Assembly: GCF_003449015.1 (NCBI RefSeq)
Contig: NZ_QRGD01000001.1
Location: forward strand, 124,001 to 188,000
Direction of reading: 5' to 3'
Length of the DNA stretch: 64,000 nucleotides
From: Aureibaculum luteum
Lineage (GTDB): Bacteria; Bacteroidota; Bacteroidia; Flavobacteriales; Flavobacteriaceae
Below are positions 37,016-45,073 of the stretch, piece after piece (within the stretch, counting starts at the first letter, position 1; every line of letters starts with the position of its first letter). The position numbers and the translations under genes are program-made. The notes under the pieces were generated by a model, which had not been told where the DNA came from, searched no databases, and saw only the letters and a program-made list of their open reading frames with translations.

Positions 37016-38290
37016 ATGGATGCACCACTAGCAGAACGTATACGACCAAAAACCTTAGACGATTATATTAGTCAACAACATTTGGTTGGTGAAAAAGGAG
37101 CTTTAACGGCTCATATCAAAAGAGGTGTCATTCCGTCACTCATCTTATGGGGACCTCCTGGTATTGGTAAAACCACGTTGGCAAATATTATTGCTGTAGA
37201 ATCTAAGCGTCCTTTTTACACACTAAGTGCTATTAATTCTGGAGTTAAAGATGTTAGAGAAGTAATTGAAAAGGCGAAACAGAGTGGCGGATTATTTACA
37301 ACTAAAAATCCTATTTTATTTATTGATGAAATACATCGGTTTAGCAAATCACAGCAAGATTCTTTATTAGGAGCCGTTGAAAAAGGTTGGGTTACCTTAA
37401 TTGGAGCCACTACTGAAAACCCTAGTTTTGAAGTGATACCTGCCCTACTCTCTCGCTGTCAAGTTTATATATTAAATTCTTTTGACAAAATTGATTTAAT
37501 AGCTCTTTTGAAAAGAGCTATAGCTGAGGATAGTATTATTTCTAAAAAGAAAATAGAATTAAAAGAAACGGATGCTTTGTTGCAACTCTCTGGTGGTGAC
37601 GCTAGAAAACTACTTAATATTTTTGAGTTAATTGTAAATGCAGAAGATGAACCTATTGTTATTACTAATGAAAAGGTTTTAGAAAAAGTTCAAAATAATA
37701 CGGTACGTTACGATAAAACTGGAGAACAGCATTATGACATCATATCGGCATTTATTAAATCTATCCGTGGTAGTGATCCCAATGGTGCGGTTTATTGGTT
37801 AGCACGTATGATTGAAGGTGGTGAAGATGGCAAATTCATTGCCAGAAGATTAGTTATTTTAGCATCAGAAGATATTGGTAATGCCAACCCAAATGCCCTA
37901 ATGTTGGCTACTTCAACGTTCCAAGCTGTTTCGGTAATCGGTAATCCAGAATCCAGAATTATTCTAAGCCAATGTGCGGTGTATCTAGCTAATTCTCCAA
38001 AAAGTAACGCTTCATATATGGCTATTGGTAACGCCCAGCAGTTGGTGCAACAAACTGGTGATTTATCTGTGCCCTTACATTTAAGAAATGCTCCAACAAA
38101 ATTAATGAAAGATTTAGATTATGGTAAGAATTATCAATATGCACATAACTATGATGATAATTTTATCAATCAAGAATTTTTACCCGACGAAATCAAAAAC
38201 ACAACATTATACCAACCTGGAAATAATAGTAGAGAAAATAACTTTAGAGAATTTCTAAAAAAACGCTGGAAGGATAAATACAACTATTAA
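37016..38290 (+). CDS. rarA: Replication-associated recombination protein A (AAA+ ATPase)
   Basis: A 424-residue member of the RarA/MgsA/WRNIP1 family of clamp-loader-like ATPases that act at stalled replication forks. It starts APLAERIRPKTLDDYISQQH, with Walker A GPPGIGKTT, Walker B LFIDEIHRFSKSQQD, sensor 1 GATTENPSFEV and the arginine-finger region LSRCQVY. The C-terminal oligomerisation part includes YDIISAFIKSIRGSDPNGA and ASEDIGNANP. It is complete and stands alone. Confidence 0.96.
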   Translation: MDAPLAERIRPKTLDDYISQQHLVGEKGALTAHIKRGVIPSLILWGPPGIGKTTLANIIAVESKRPFYTLSAINSGVKDVREVIEKAKQSGGLFTTKNPILFIDEIHRFSKSQQDSLLGAVEKGWVTLIGATTENPSFEVIPALLSRCQVYILNSFDKIDLIALLKRAIAEDSIISKKKIELKETDALLQLSGGDARKLLNIFELIVNAEDEPIVITNEKVLEKVQNNTVRYDKTGEQHYDIISAFIKSIRGSDPNGAVYWLARMIEGGEDGKFIARRLVILASEDIGNANPNALMLATSTFQAVSVIGNPESRIILSQCAVYLANSPKSNASYMAIGNAQQLVQQTGDLSVPLHLRNAPTKLMKDLDYGKNYQYAHNYDDNFINQEFLPDEIKNTTLYQPGNNSRENNFREFLKKRWKDKYNY

Positions 38291-38370
38291 CCTTTCTGTT
38301 AATCAAAAAACCATCAAATTCTAAATGCATATTATCAAACAAAGGTACTGGTACTACCCCTTTATTAAGA

Positions 38371-39300
38371 TTACCATTTTACTTCAAACTCTTGCTTAAA
38401 ACGGTGTCCTCCATGATAAAATTCAGCATACCATTTTTGACCTTCTTTAAAGAAAATACCAGATCTATCTTTTATATAATAAACATCTTCTTTTTCAGAT
38501 TTTAACAATTGAAAAACAATTTTAGGATCGCTATCCACTAGGTTATAACCCATTCTATTTTCTTGAGCATAAAGTTTCTTTGCGGTTGGCAGGCCTAAAA
38601 GGACTCCTTTTTGGTTTAAATCTTTAAAATTGTTAATAATACTAGATGTACTTGTTGATTTTACAATTGTCTCTTCAACTTCAACAATTTCTTCTTCTAC
38701 TTCAGCAATTTGAATTTCTTCTGGTATTTCAACTTCTGCAGTTTCTATAATTTCAACTTCTTGTACTGCTTCTTCTACGACAGCTGCAGCTTCTGCAGCA
38801 GCTTTCCTTACAGCATTTTTAGCGTCTTGAACAGTACTTTTTGCAATTGCTGATTGGGTATTATCAGCGTTTACTTTATTGTAATTTTGTGCTGTTACAA
38901 ATTCAAATGCTTTTCGTAATGCCTCTTGATATCCTTTCTTGTATTCCTTTTCTTTGCTTATCCCCTCTCCAGTAATAAGTACTTTTTGATTTTTACAATT
39001 TATTAATTCGATAACCAATTTTGTAGTAAACATGTTAGAAGTATTATTAACACGAGCAGTTAAAACGTCACAAGGATTTTTTGATATTTCCAATGGGATT
39101 TCTAAGTTATCAAACTGCGTTTTAAACCCTTCCTTTTCAAATAGAAATTTAGTTAAGGAATTTAATTGATATTGATCATCCGTTTTTTGAAAATCATATT
39201 TTGCAGGAATAATTACATACTTATAGTCATCTAATGATTGTCCTATAACTGTATTAGATATAAATATTGTAATAATAATGAACAACGATTTCAATTTCAT
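38371..39300 (-). CDS. Exported hypothetical protein with acidic low-complexity linker
   Basis: A 309-residue protein with a signal peptide (about residues 1-20, ending VIGQ). Residues 20-145 form a first domain (YKYVIIPAKYDF, TKFLFEKEGF, ITGEGISKEKEYKKGYQEA). Residues about 155-215 are low-complexity: Ala-rich then Glu/Val/Ile-rich (VEEAVQEVEIIETAEVEIP and similar), likely an extended or coiled linker. Residues 215-309 form a second small domain ending in GGHRFKQEFEVKW. Proteins of this outline occur in Flavobacteriaceae without an assigned function. It is convergent with rarA and upstream of the yjjG gene; no lipobox is present. Confidence 0.75.
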   Translation of the reverse strand: MKLKSLFIIITIFISNTVIGQSLDDYKYVIIPAKYDFQKTDDQYQLNSLTKFLFEKEGFKTQFDNLEIPLEISKNPCDVLTARVNNTSNMFTTKLVIELINCKNQKVLITGEGISKEKEYKKGYQEALRKAFEFVTAQNYNKVNADNTQSAIAKSTVQDAKNAVRKAAAEAAAVVEEAVQEVEIIETAEVEIPEEIQIAEVEEEIVEVEETIVKSTSTSSIINNFKDLNQKGVLLGLPTAKKLYAQENRMGYNLVDSDPKIVFQLLKSEKEDVYYIKDRSGIFFKEGQKWYAEFYHGGHRFKQEFEVKW

Positions 39301-39491
39301 AATATAAATTTTAGTTGATAAAGATAAGAATAATTTTAGTCAAAAATTAAATTCATCCCTAAACTAAAAGACATTTTAGTAGCTCTTTATAAATTACGAA
39401 ATTCAAGAATATTATCTATGGCAGAATAACAATTAAATTTTCTCAATAAGTAATAGGAACAATTAAACTAATTCCATATAAAGTTATAATT

Positions 39492-40172
39492 CTAAAGATA
39501 TTGTTTTATTTCTAAAAGGCCGGTTATATTAATAACACCATCTGTTTCTGTGTTATGCTTTTCTTTAAAATGTATTGTTTTCATACCTACGGCCTTTGCT
39601 CCTAAAATATCAGCCTCAAAATTATCGCCAATCATTACACTATCGTTAATAGTAGCTTTCGCTAACTGCATAGCATGATGAAAAATTTTGGGGTTAGGCT
39701 TTTTGACGCCCACGCTCTCGGAGGTAATTACTTTATCAAAGAATTCTAGTATACCAGAGGTATTCATTTTTTTAGTCTGAACTTCATCAAATCCATTCGT
39801 TATAATATGCAACCCATATTTTGGCGATAAATAATTCAATATATCAACCGCACCATCAAAAAGGGTATTATAATTTGATAAATTATCGATATACACTTTA
39901 CTTAAAAGATCTATTTTAGGGTCAGAAATTCGATATGACAATAAATCAAATGTTTCTTTTAACCGTTTATATCTTAAAAGTTTCTTACTCACTCGATCTT
40001 CACGATAAAGCTTCCAATACTTTAAATTTATAGGTTTATAATGAATTAAAAATTCATCTATATTCACTCCTATTCCATTCTCCTTGAATATAAATTCAAA
40101 AGCTTGAGCTGAATTGGTTTCAAAATCCCATAATGTATGGTCCAAATCGAAAAAAATATGTTTTATTGACAT
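39492..40172 (-). CDS. yjjG: HAD-superfamily hydrolase, YjjG-type pyrimidine nucleotidase
   Basis: A 226-residue HAD phosphatase. Motif I is FFDLDHTLWDF (nucleophile Asp9, acid Asp11), motif II ITNGF, motif III lysine in GVKKPNPKIF and motif IV MIGDNFEADILGA. The sequence TLWDFETNSAQAFEFIF after motif I is characteristic of the YjjG/YfnB group, which dephosphorylates non-canonical pyrimidine nucleotides; the exact substrate is inferred. A decayed second copy of its first 25 codons lies at about 41634-41709, beyond the neighbouring flippase. Twelve bases separate its ATG from the nominal ATG of that flippase. Confidence 0.88.
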   Translation of the reverse strand: MSIKHIFFDLDHTLWDFETNSAQAFEFIFKENGIGVNIDEFLIHYKPINLKYWKLYREDRVSKKLLRYKRLKETFDLLSYRISDPKIDLLSKVYIDNLSNYNTLFDGAVDILNYLSPKYGLHIITNGFDEVQTKKMNTSGILEFFDKVITSESVGVKKPNPKIFHHAMQLAKATINDSVMIGDNFEADILGAKAVGMKTIHFKEKHNTETDGVINITGLLEIKQYL

Positions 40173-40197
40173 TAAGGAAGATAAATGATTATGTTTG
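40166..40197 (+). promoter_or_regulatory. Promoter of the first flippase gene
   Basis: TTG (40166-40168), a 21-base spacer, then TATGTTTG (40190-40197): both halves of the flavobacterial consensus. It overlaps the first codons of yjjG on the other strand and lies downstream of the nominal flippase ATG at 40185, which argues for a later start. Confidence 0.6.
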
Positions 40198-40250
40198 ATG
40201 GTAAAATTACAACTTTAGAAGTTGTCTTTAATCTCAAACATAAGTTTATA

Positions 40251-41507
40251 GTGAAATTTAATCTTAAATTAATATTTACAACTCCATTTCAAAAAAACAT
40301 TGCAACACTTTTTAGTGGCACTTTATTAGCTCAATTAATTAATGTAATTGGTGCTTTGTTTTTAGCAAAAATATATGCCCCTGAGTTTTACGGAGCCTAT
40401 AGTGTTTTTTTAAGTTTCGTAAGTATTTTAACTATTGTAAATAGTTTAAAATTAGAATATGTTATAATTACTGATAAATCAGAAGAAAAGAGTAATAATA
40501 TGGTCAATGCCATATTGATTATTGTTTTAATAGTTAGTGCTATACATTTATTTCTTTTCGCACTATTTGAAGATTTTTTTTTTAAGCATGGAATTATTTA
40601 TATCATATTATTATTGAGTAGTATTACCTCAATATTTTTATCGAATGCGAAATTATTGGAATCTTACGCTACAAGAAAATCATGGTTTAAAAATATAGCA
40701 AATGCTAGAGTTTTAATGGCAATCTGTACCGTTTTATTTCAATTTGTATTATTTTACTACAGCGTAAATGGACTTATTTATGGATATACAGGTGCTGTAC
40801 TTGTACTTTTTATTTTTTACATTTTTATTTCGAAAAATATTATTAAAAAGCCCGATTTAAAACTATTTAAAAACACTATTAAGTATCATAAAAACATTAT
40901 TCGTTTTGCGTATCCTTCAGGATTGATTAATGGTGTTGCCAATTACATTCTACCCATATTAATACTGGCTTACTTTTCTGCTGCGGAATCTGGAGTTTAT
41001 GCGTTAGGCTTAAAAGTAGTATCCGTACCTCTATTTATTATTTCTTCTTCTATTTCTCAAGTTTATTTTCAGAAAGCATCAGATTTTTTCAACCATGCCA
41101 AATACAAACTTTATGATTTTACAAAAAAAGTAGCCCTAACAAATATTTTAATCATGTTAGCCATTCTATTAGTAATTAACACCATTGGTATTTATTTATT
41201 AGAATTATTTTTTGATAAGGATTGGGAAAATTTAAGTATTTATATTGTCATCCTCTCTTTCTTTGTACTTGGTCAAGTAGCCTTTTCTCCTATTAGCTCA
41301 TTAATAGTAATTATTAATAAAATGCATATAGGATTGATTTTTAATATTACCTTGGCTTTTATTAATTTTATAGCCATTTACGTTGGTCAGCTCTATAACA
41401 ATATCGTTTATACCGTTCTTATTTTCTCTATTGTTGGTGGACTAAGTTATATTATTTTATTAATTTATTTTTTATCGTTACTTAAAACGTATAAAAAAGA
41501 GGTCTAA
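40251..41507 (+). CDS. Oligosaccharide flippase / polysaccharide biosynthesis protein (Wzx-like)
   Basis: A membrane protein of 418 residues from the GTG at 40251 (MKFNLKLIFTTPFQKNIATL), or 440 from the ATG at 40185. I prefer the GTG because a consensus promoter lies at 40166-40197, inside the longer reading, and because family members start close to the first membrane helix (LFSGTLLAQLINVIGALFLA). Twelve or so hydrophobic segments and motifs such as APEFYGAYSVF and FAYPSGLINGVANYILPI fit the MATE/Wzx polysaccharide transport group, which flips lipid-linked sugar repeats across the inner membrane. It opens the surface-polysaccharide cluster; the second flippase at 42913 is only distantly similar. 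Confidence 0.85.
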   Translation: MKFNLKLIFTTPFQKNIATLFSGTLLAQLINVIGALFLAKIYAPEFYGAYSVFLSFVSILTIVNSLKLEYVIITDKSEEKSNNMVNAILIIVLIVSAIHLFLFALFEDFFFKHGIIYIILLLSSITSIFLSNAKLLESYATRKSWFKNIANARVLMAICTVLFQFVLFYYSVNGLIYGYTGAVLVLFIFYIFISKNIIKKPDLKLFKNTIKYHKNIIRFAYPSGLINGVANYILPILILAYFSAAESGVYALGLKVVSVPLFIISSSISQVYFQKASDFFNHAKYKLYDFTKKVALTNILIMLAILLVINTIGIYLLELFFDKDWENLSIYIVILSFFVLGQVAFSPISSLIVIINKMHIGLIFNITLAFINFIAIYVGQLYNNIVYTVLIFSIVGGLSYIILLIYFLSLLKTYKKEV

Positions 41508-41785
41508 TATTTATTTCAGGCAAAGAATAGATTTTATCGTTGTCAGATGAAAAATCAATTTAACTAATTGCGAAATCAGATAATAATTACAAAAATGATA
41601 TTCAAATTATTTGCAATTAACTACGGAACGTTATAACTTTAAAAGTTCGGGCTGAATTAATTTCAAAGTCCCATATGTATTATCCAAATCTAAAAAACGT
41701 GTTTTACATATATGAAGCTCATTTAATAGTATTAGACACAATTATGCTATTTTTTAAATTTTCATCTTTGAATAAACTTATCTAA
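41508..41785 (-). other. Gap between flippase 1 and the glycosyltransferase
   Basis: A 278-base AT-rich gap. Its middle part (about 41634-41709) is a decayed copy of the yjjG 5' end. A near-match to the -7 element (CATCTTTG, 41763-41770) lies 15 bases before the glycosyltransferase start. Confidence 0.5.
41634..41709 (-). pseudogene. Remnant of a second yjjG copy (5' end only)
   Basis: On the minus strand, from ATG at 41707-41709, the sequence follows yjjG codons 1-25. Blocks such as TCCAAATC, TTTCAAA.TCCCAT and GCTGAATT (plus strand) match, about four-fifths identical by eye. It has an early four-base loss after the start, a single-base loss at TTATGG and an in-frame stop right after ATG. 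Translated with shifts it still reads FLDLDNT then WDFEINSARTF against FFDLDHTLWDFETNSAQAF. The similarity fades below about 41634. It is the same orientation as intact yjjG, on the far side of the flippase. Confidence 0.75.
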
Positions 41786-42916
41786 TTGGAAAAAAAGTTA
41801 CATATTTTATTTTTAAATGGATGGTATCCTTCTAGGGTAATGCCCTTTAACGGTGATTTTATACAGAGACATGCAGAAGCAGTCGCTATAAAAAACAAAG
41901 TAACTTCTATACATGTTATTACCGATGACAATATCAATAATAATTTAGAAATTGAAAAAAAACAAATTAATGGCGTTACTACTATAATTGGTTATGTAAA
42001 ACCAACTCAAAATAAAATTTTAAAAGGATACTTATTTTATAAAGCCTATAAACAAATTTTTAAATTAATTAAACCATATCAACTTGTACATGTTAATAGA
42101 ATTTATCCCATTGGACTCATTGCTGTATATCTAAAATTATTTAAAAAAAAGCCCTTCATAGTATCCGAGCACTGGACAGGTTATCTCACTCATAAAATAG
42201 GAAGGGTTGAAATTTTTTTTTCTAAATCAATAGCAAAAAACGCATCCTATATTTGTCCTGTTAGTGATCATTTAGGGTTAATGATGCAAAAAAAAGGATT
42301 AAAAGGTAATTATACAACGATACCTAATGTAGTTAATACGAATATTTTTAGGCCACTAAACACAAAAAATAATACATTTACATTATTGCACATCTCGCAT
42401 ATGGGAGACAAGCACAAAAACATTTCTGGTCAATTAAGAGTAATGTCTAAATTAAAAGAAGAAAATTCAAACTTTAAATTTTATTTAATTGGAGAAAACT
42501 CTTTTAGGTATAAACCAATTATAAAGGAACTAAATATAGCATCTAACGTAATTCTCATAAGTCAAATAAAGCATTCTGAGATTCCGGAATATATGCATAA
42601 AGCTGATTTACTCATTCAATTTAGTAATTACGAAAATCTTCCTTGTGTAATTTTAGAAGCTTTTGCTTGTGGATTACCAGTTATATCAACAAATGTTGGT
42701 GGGATTTCTGAGCATTTCCCTGAGAATTTTGGAACACTTATTTCAAAAAATGAAGAAAAAGAATTATTAAACAGTATCTTAAGTTTTAGAAAAAAAAGTA
42801 CTACTGAAAATGCATTAATTATGCATAAATATATAGAATCAAAATTTTCCCCTCCGGTTCTTTGTGATAAATTTACAAGTTTATACAAACAAGCATTATT
42901 AAGAATTAATAAATGA
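41786..42916 (+). CDS. Glycosyltransferase family 4 protein
   Basis: A 376-residue GT-B glycosyltransferase. The N-terminal domain has HILFLNGWYPSRVMPFNGDFIQRHA, usual for GT4 enzymes of Bacteroidota exopolysaccharide clusters. The C-terminal nucleotide-sugar domain carries LLHISHMGDKHKNISG and ENLPCVILEAFACGLPVIS with the catalytic E-x7-E-type segment, then NVGGISEHFPENFG. It adds a sugar to a growing lipid-linked oligosaccharide in the cytoplasm. The start is TTG (41786), next to the family N terminus. Its stop overlaps the next flippase start by four bases (ATGA), so the two are coupled. Confidence 0.92.
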   Translation: MEKKLHILFLNGWYPSRVMPFNGDFIQRHAEAVAIKNKVTSIHVITDDNINNNLEIEKKQINGVTTIIGYVKPTQNKILKGYLFYKAYKQIFKLIKPYQLVHVNRIYPIGLIAVYLKLFKKKPFIVSEHWTGYLTHKIGRVEIFFSKSIAKNASYICPVSDHLGLMMQKKGLKGNYTTIPNVVNTNIFRPLNTKNNTFTLLHISHMGDKHKNISGQLRVMSKLKEENSNFKFYLIGENSFRYKPIIKELNIASNVILISQIKHSEIPEYMHKADLLIQFSNYENLPCVILEAFACGLPVISTNVGGISEHFPENFGTLISKNEEKELLNSILSFRKKSTTENALIMHKYIESKFSPPVLCDKFTSLYKQALLRINK

Positions 42917-44187
42917 TAGACGGATTAAAAGATTTACTATCAGGTTTTAGAAACAGGAATGGTATGAGTATTTTTTATGCTACCATTTTAGCTAGAATAT
43001 TATCTTTCTTTACTTCTTGGATTGCTTTACAGCTTATAGACCATAAAGACTTAGGGGTAGTCATATATGCGTTTACCTTAATTTCATTCATAATACCAAT
43101 TAGTGGATTAGGGCTTCATCAAAGTTTAATAAGATATGGGTCATTATCAACATCTGATACCACTAAAAATCAAATCTTTAAATATGTTTTAAATAAAGGA
43201 TTAATATCTTCAATTGTATTAGTATTAATAATTATTTTAATCAGTTTACTCTTTAAAAGTTATTTTCTAAATGGTATTAATTACCTTATTATTTTATCAT
43301 TTGCAATGCCTACATTTTTCCTTTTAGAAATTGTAAAAGTTCAGTATAGACTTAAACATCAAAATAAAACATTCGCATTTGTTGAAGTTAGTTATAATAT
43401 TTTACTCATAATTTTAGTGACTATTTTAAGTTATACTTACAAAGAGTTGGGTTATACCATTGCTTTGGTTATAGCCCCATTATTAACTTCCGTACTATTT
43501 ATCAAGAAATTAAACATTGACTTTAAAATAAAAGTAAAACCAGATATTATAAATTTTGGCTTTTGGAAATATGGCTTTTTTGCAAGCCTTTCAAATGTTG
43601 CAACAAAATTTTTAACCGCAATAGATATTATCTTGATTGGGTATTTATTAAAAAATTCAGAAATGGTTACTGTTTATAAATATATTTCTCTTATTCCTCT
43701 GAGCTTACTATTTATCTCACAAGTATTTATTACAACTGATTTTGTTAATTTAACAGAAAACATTTACAACAAAAATTACATTAAAAAATATATTAAAAAT
43801 TACATGTTTTTATTTGCATTTATAAGTATTTGCATTGGGTTTTCCTCTTGGTTATTTGCCGAAGACTTATTACTTTTTTTCGGTACTGAATTTATAAATT
43901 ATAAAGCCTCCTTTTTAGTTTTAATACTGGGAGCCATTGGTATTTTAATTTTAAGAGGCCTATATGGTAATCTTCTTTCAATCATTGGTAAAGCCAATAT
44001 CAACTACTATATCGCTATATCAGCTATTGTTTTAAATGTAATTCTTAATTATTATTTAATTCCCAACTATGGTATTTTTGGAGCTGCTTTAACCTCTACA
44101 TTGTTAATGTGGATAACAGGAATTATTTCTTGTTTTGCTTTTTATAAGTTGTATAAAAAGTTTCTAGTACATCAGAAATTAGATTAA
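42913..44187 (+). CDS. Flippase / polysaccharide export membrane protein (Wzx-like)
   Basis: A 424-residue protein with about twelve membrane segments. It starts in the last codon of the GT4 gene (ATGA overlap). Motifs such as GLGLHQSLIRYGSL near residue 70 and NYYLIPNYGIFGAALTSTL near the end fit the O-antigen/teichoic-acid flippase group. It probably transports the product to which the upstream glycosyltransferase contributes. The stop is convergent with the FemAB-like gene and the two overlap by nine bases. Confidence 0.88.
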   Translation: MIDGLKDLLSGFRNRNGMSIFYATILARILSFFTSWIALQLIDHKDLGVVIYAFTLISFIIPISGLGLHQSLIRYGSLSTSDTTKNQIFKYVLNKGLISSIVLVLIIILISLLFKSYFLNGINYLIILSFAMPTFFLLEIVKVQYRLKHQNKTFAFVEVSYNILLIILVTILSYTYKELGYTIALVIAPLLTSVLFIKKLNIDFKIKVKPDIINFGFWKYGFFASLSNVATKFLTAIDIILIGYLLKNSEMVTVYKYISLIPLSLLFISQVFITTDFVNLTENIYNKNYIKKYIKNYMFLFAFISICIGFSSWLFAEDLLLFFGTEFINYKASFLVLILGAIGILILRGLYGNLLSIIGKANINYYIAISAIVLNVILNYYLIPNYGIFGAALTSTLLMWITGIISCFAFYKLYKKFLVHQKLD

Positions 44188-45063
44188 TTGCCATTTTTTA
44201 TACTGAAAATAGATTTCTTTTATTGCACCAAAACTTTTATAAAAGGATGCAATTTCAGTAATCATAGAGCCTTCAAAATCTAAAACAAATGGCTCACCCG
44301 CATATCGTTTAATCATAAAATCAATTAAAAAGGACATGGCTTGTTTTTCTCTTCCTAAATTATTTAATGCTGAAAATAAATTTGTAATTCTATGTTCATC
44401 TTTTAAAAACATAGCCCCTCCAAGCAGTTTGTCATTTGAATTAAAAACTTCATAAATGAGTATTTTCCCCAAGAGTTGGCCTTGATTAACTAATCGTTGC
44501 AGTGCTAAGTAATCTTGTGCAGATTTTTGTAAATCTTCTCCTTTATTTTCTCTAAACAGCTCAATAATTGCATTTGTCGAAGTCGTCTTTTTTATTTTTA
44601 AACCAAACTTTTGGGCTTGCTTCACACTGCTTTTCCGACCTTTTGAATAGCCTTTAAGTAATACCTGATAACTATTATTTTCTAGAGGTAGCACAAAATT
44701 GTCTCTAGGCTCTATATGCTTTATAGAAAAATGATTGGTGGTGTTGAGCATCATGTCAATCAATTTGAATTTCTTCGGTATCTTTTGAATAAAATCTTCA
44801 AATAATTTCGATTCTATTTTTTTGTCCGAAAAAAGCCCTAATTGTTGTATCCATGGAGCTTGGTAAATGTAATTAATTCCGTATTTTACACGTCTTGGCA
44901 ACGGCATAACAGCGTTGTAATCATTTAAAACCAATGCATCCCAAGTATCACAAACGGCATCTAGATACCAACTAAAGCCATAAACACGGCTACTCATTGA
45001 TTCTAAAATACAATGATCATACTTTAACAGATCAATTTGACTCCTAGTTAAATACCGAATCAT
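44179..45063 (-). CDS. GNAT/FemAB-like transferase
   Basis: A 294-residue protein without membrane segments. The second half has the acyltransferase-like stretch SYQVLLKGYSKGRKSSVKQA followed by GKILIYEVFNSNDKLLGGAMF and FEGSMITEIASFYKSFGA. This is the pattern of the FemAB/BioF2-like GNAT group often found in surface-polysaccharide and cell-wall loci. The likely job is transfer of an acyl or aminoacyl group to a sugar or lipid-linked precursor, but donor and acceptor are unknown. It follows the deacetylase gene by ten bases on the same strand. Confidence 0.75.
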   Translation of the reverse strand: MIRYLTRSQIDLLKYDHCILESMSSRVYGFSWYLDAVCDTWDALVLNDYNAVMPLPRRVKYGINYIYQAPWIQQLGLFSDKKIESKLFEDFIQKIPKKFKLIDMMLNTTNHFSIKHIEPRDNFVLPLENNSYQVLLKGYSKGRKSSVKQAQKFGLKIKKTTSTNAIIELFRENKGEDLQKSAQDYLALQRLVNQGQLLGKILIYEVFNSNDKLLGGAMFLKDEHRITNLFSALNNLGREKQAMSFLIDFMIKRYAGEPFVLDFEGSMITEIASFYKSFGAIKEIYFQYKKWQLI

Positions 45064-45073
45064 AAAAAATGTT

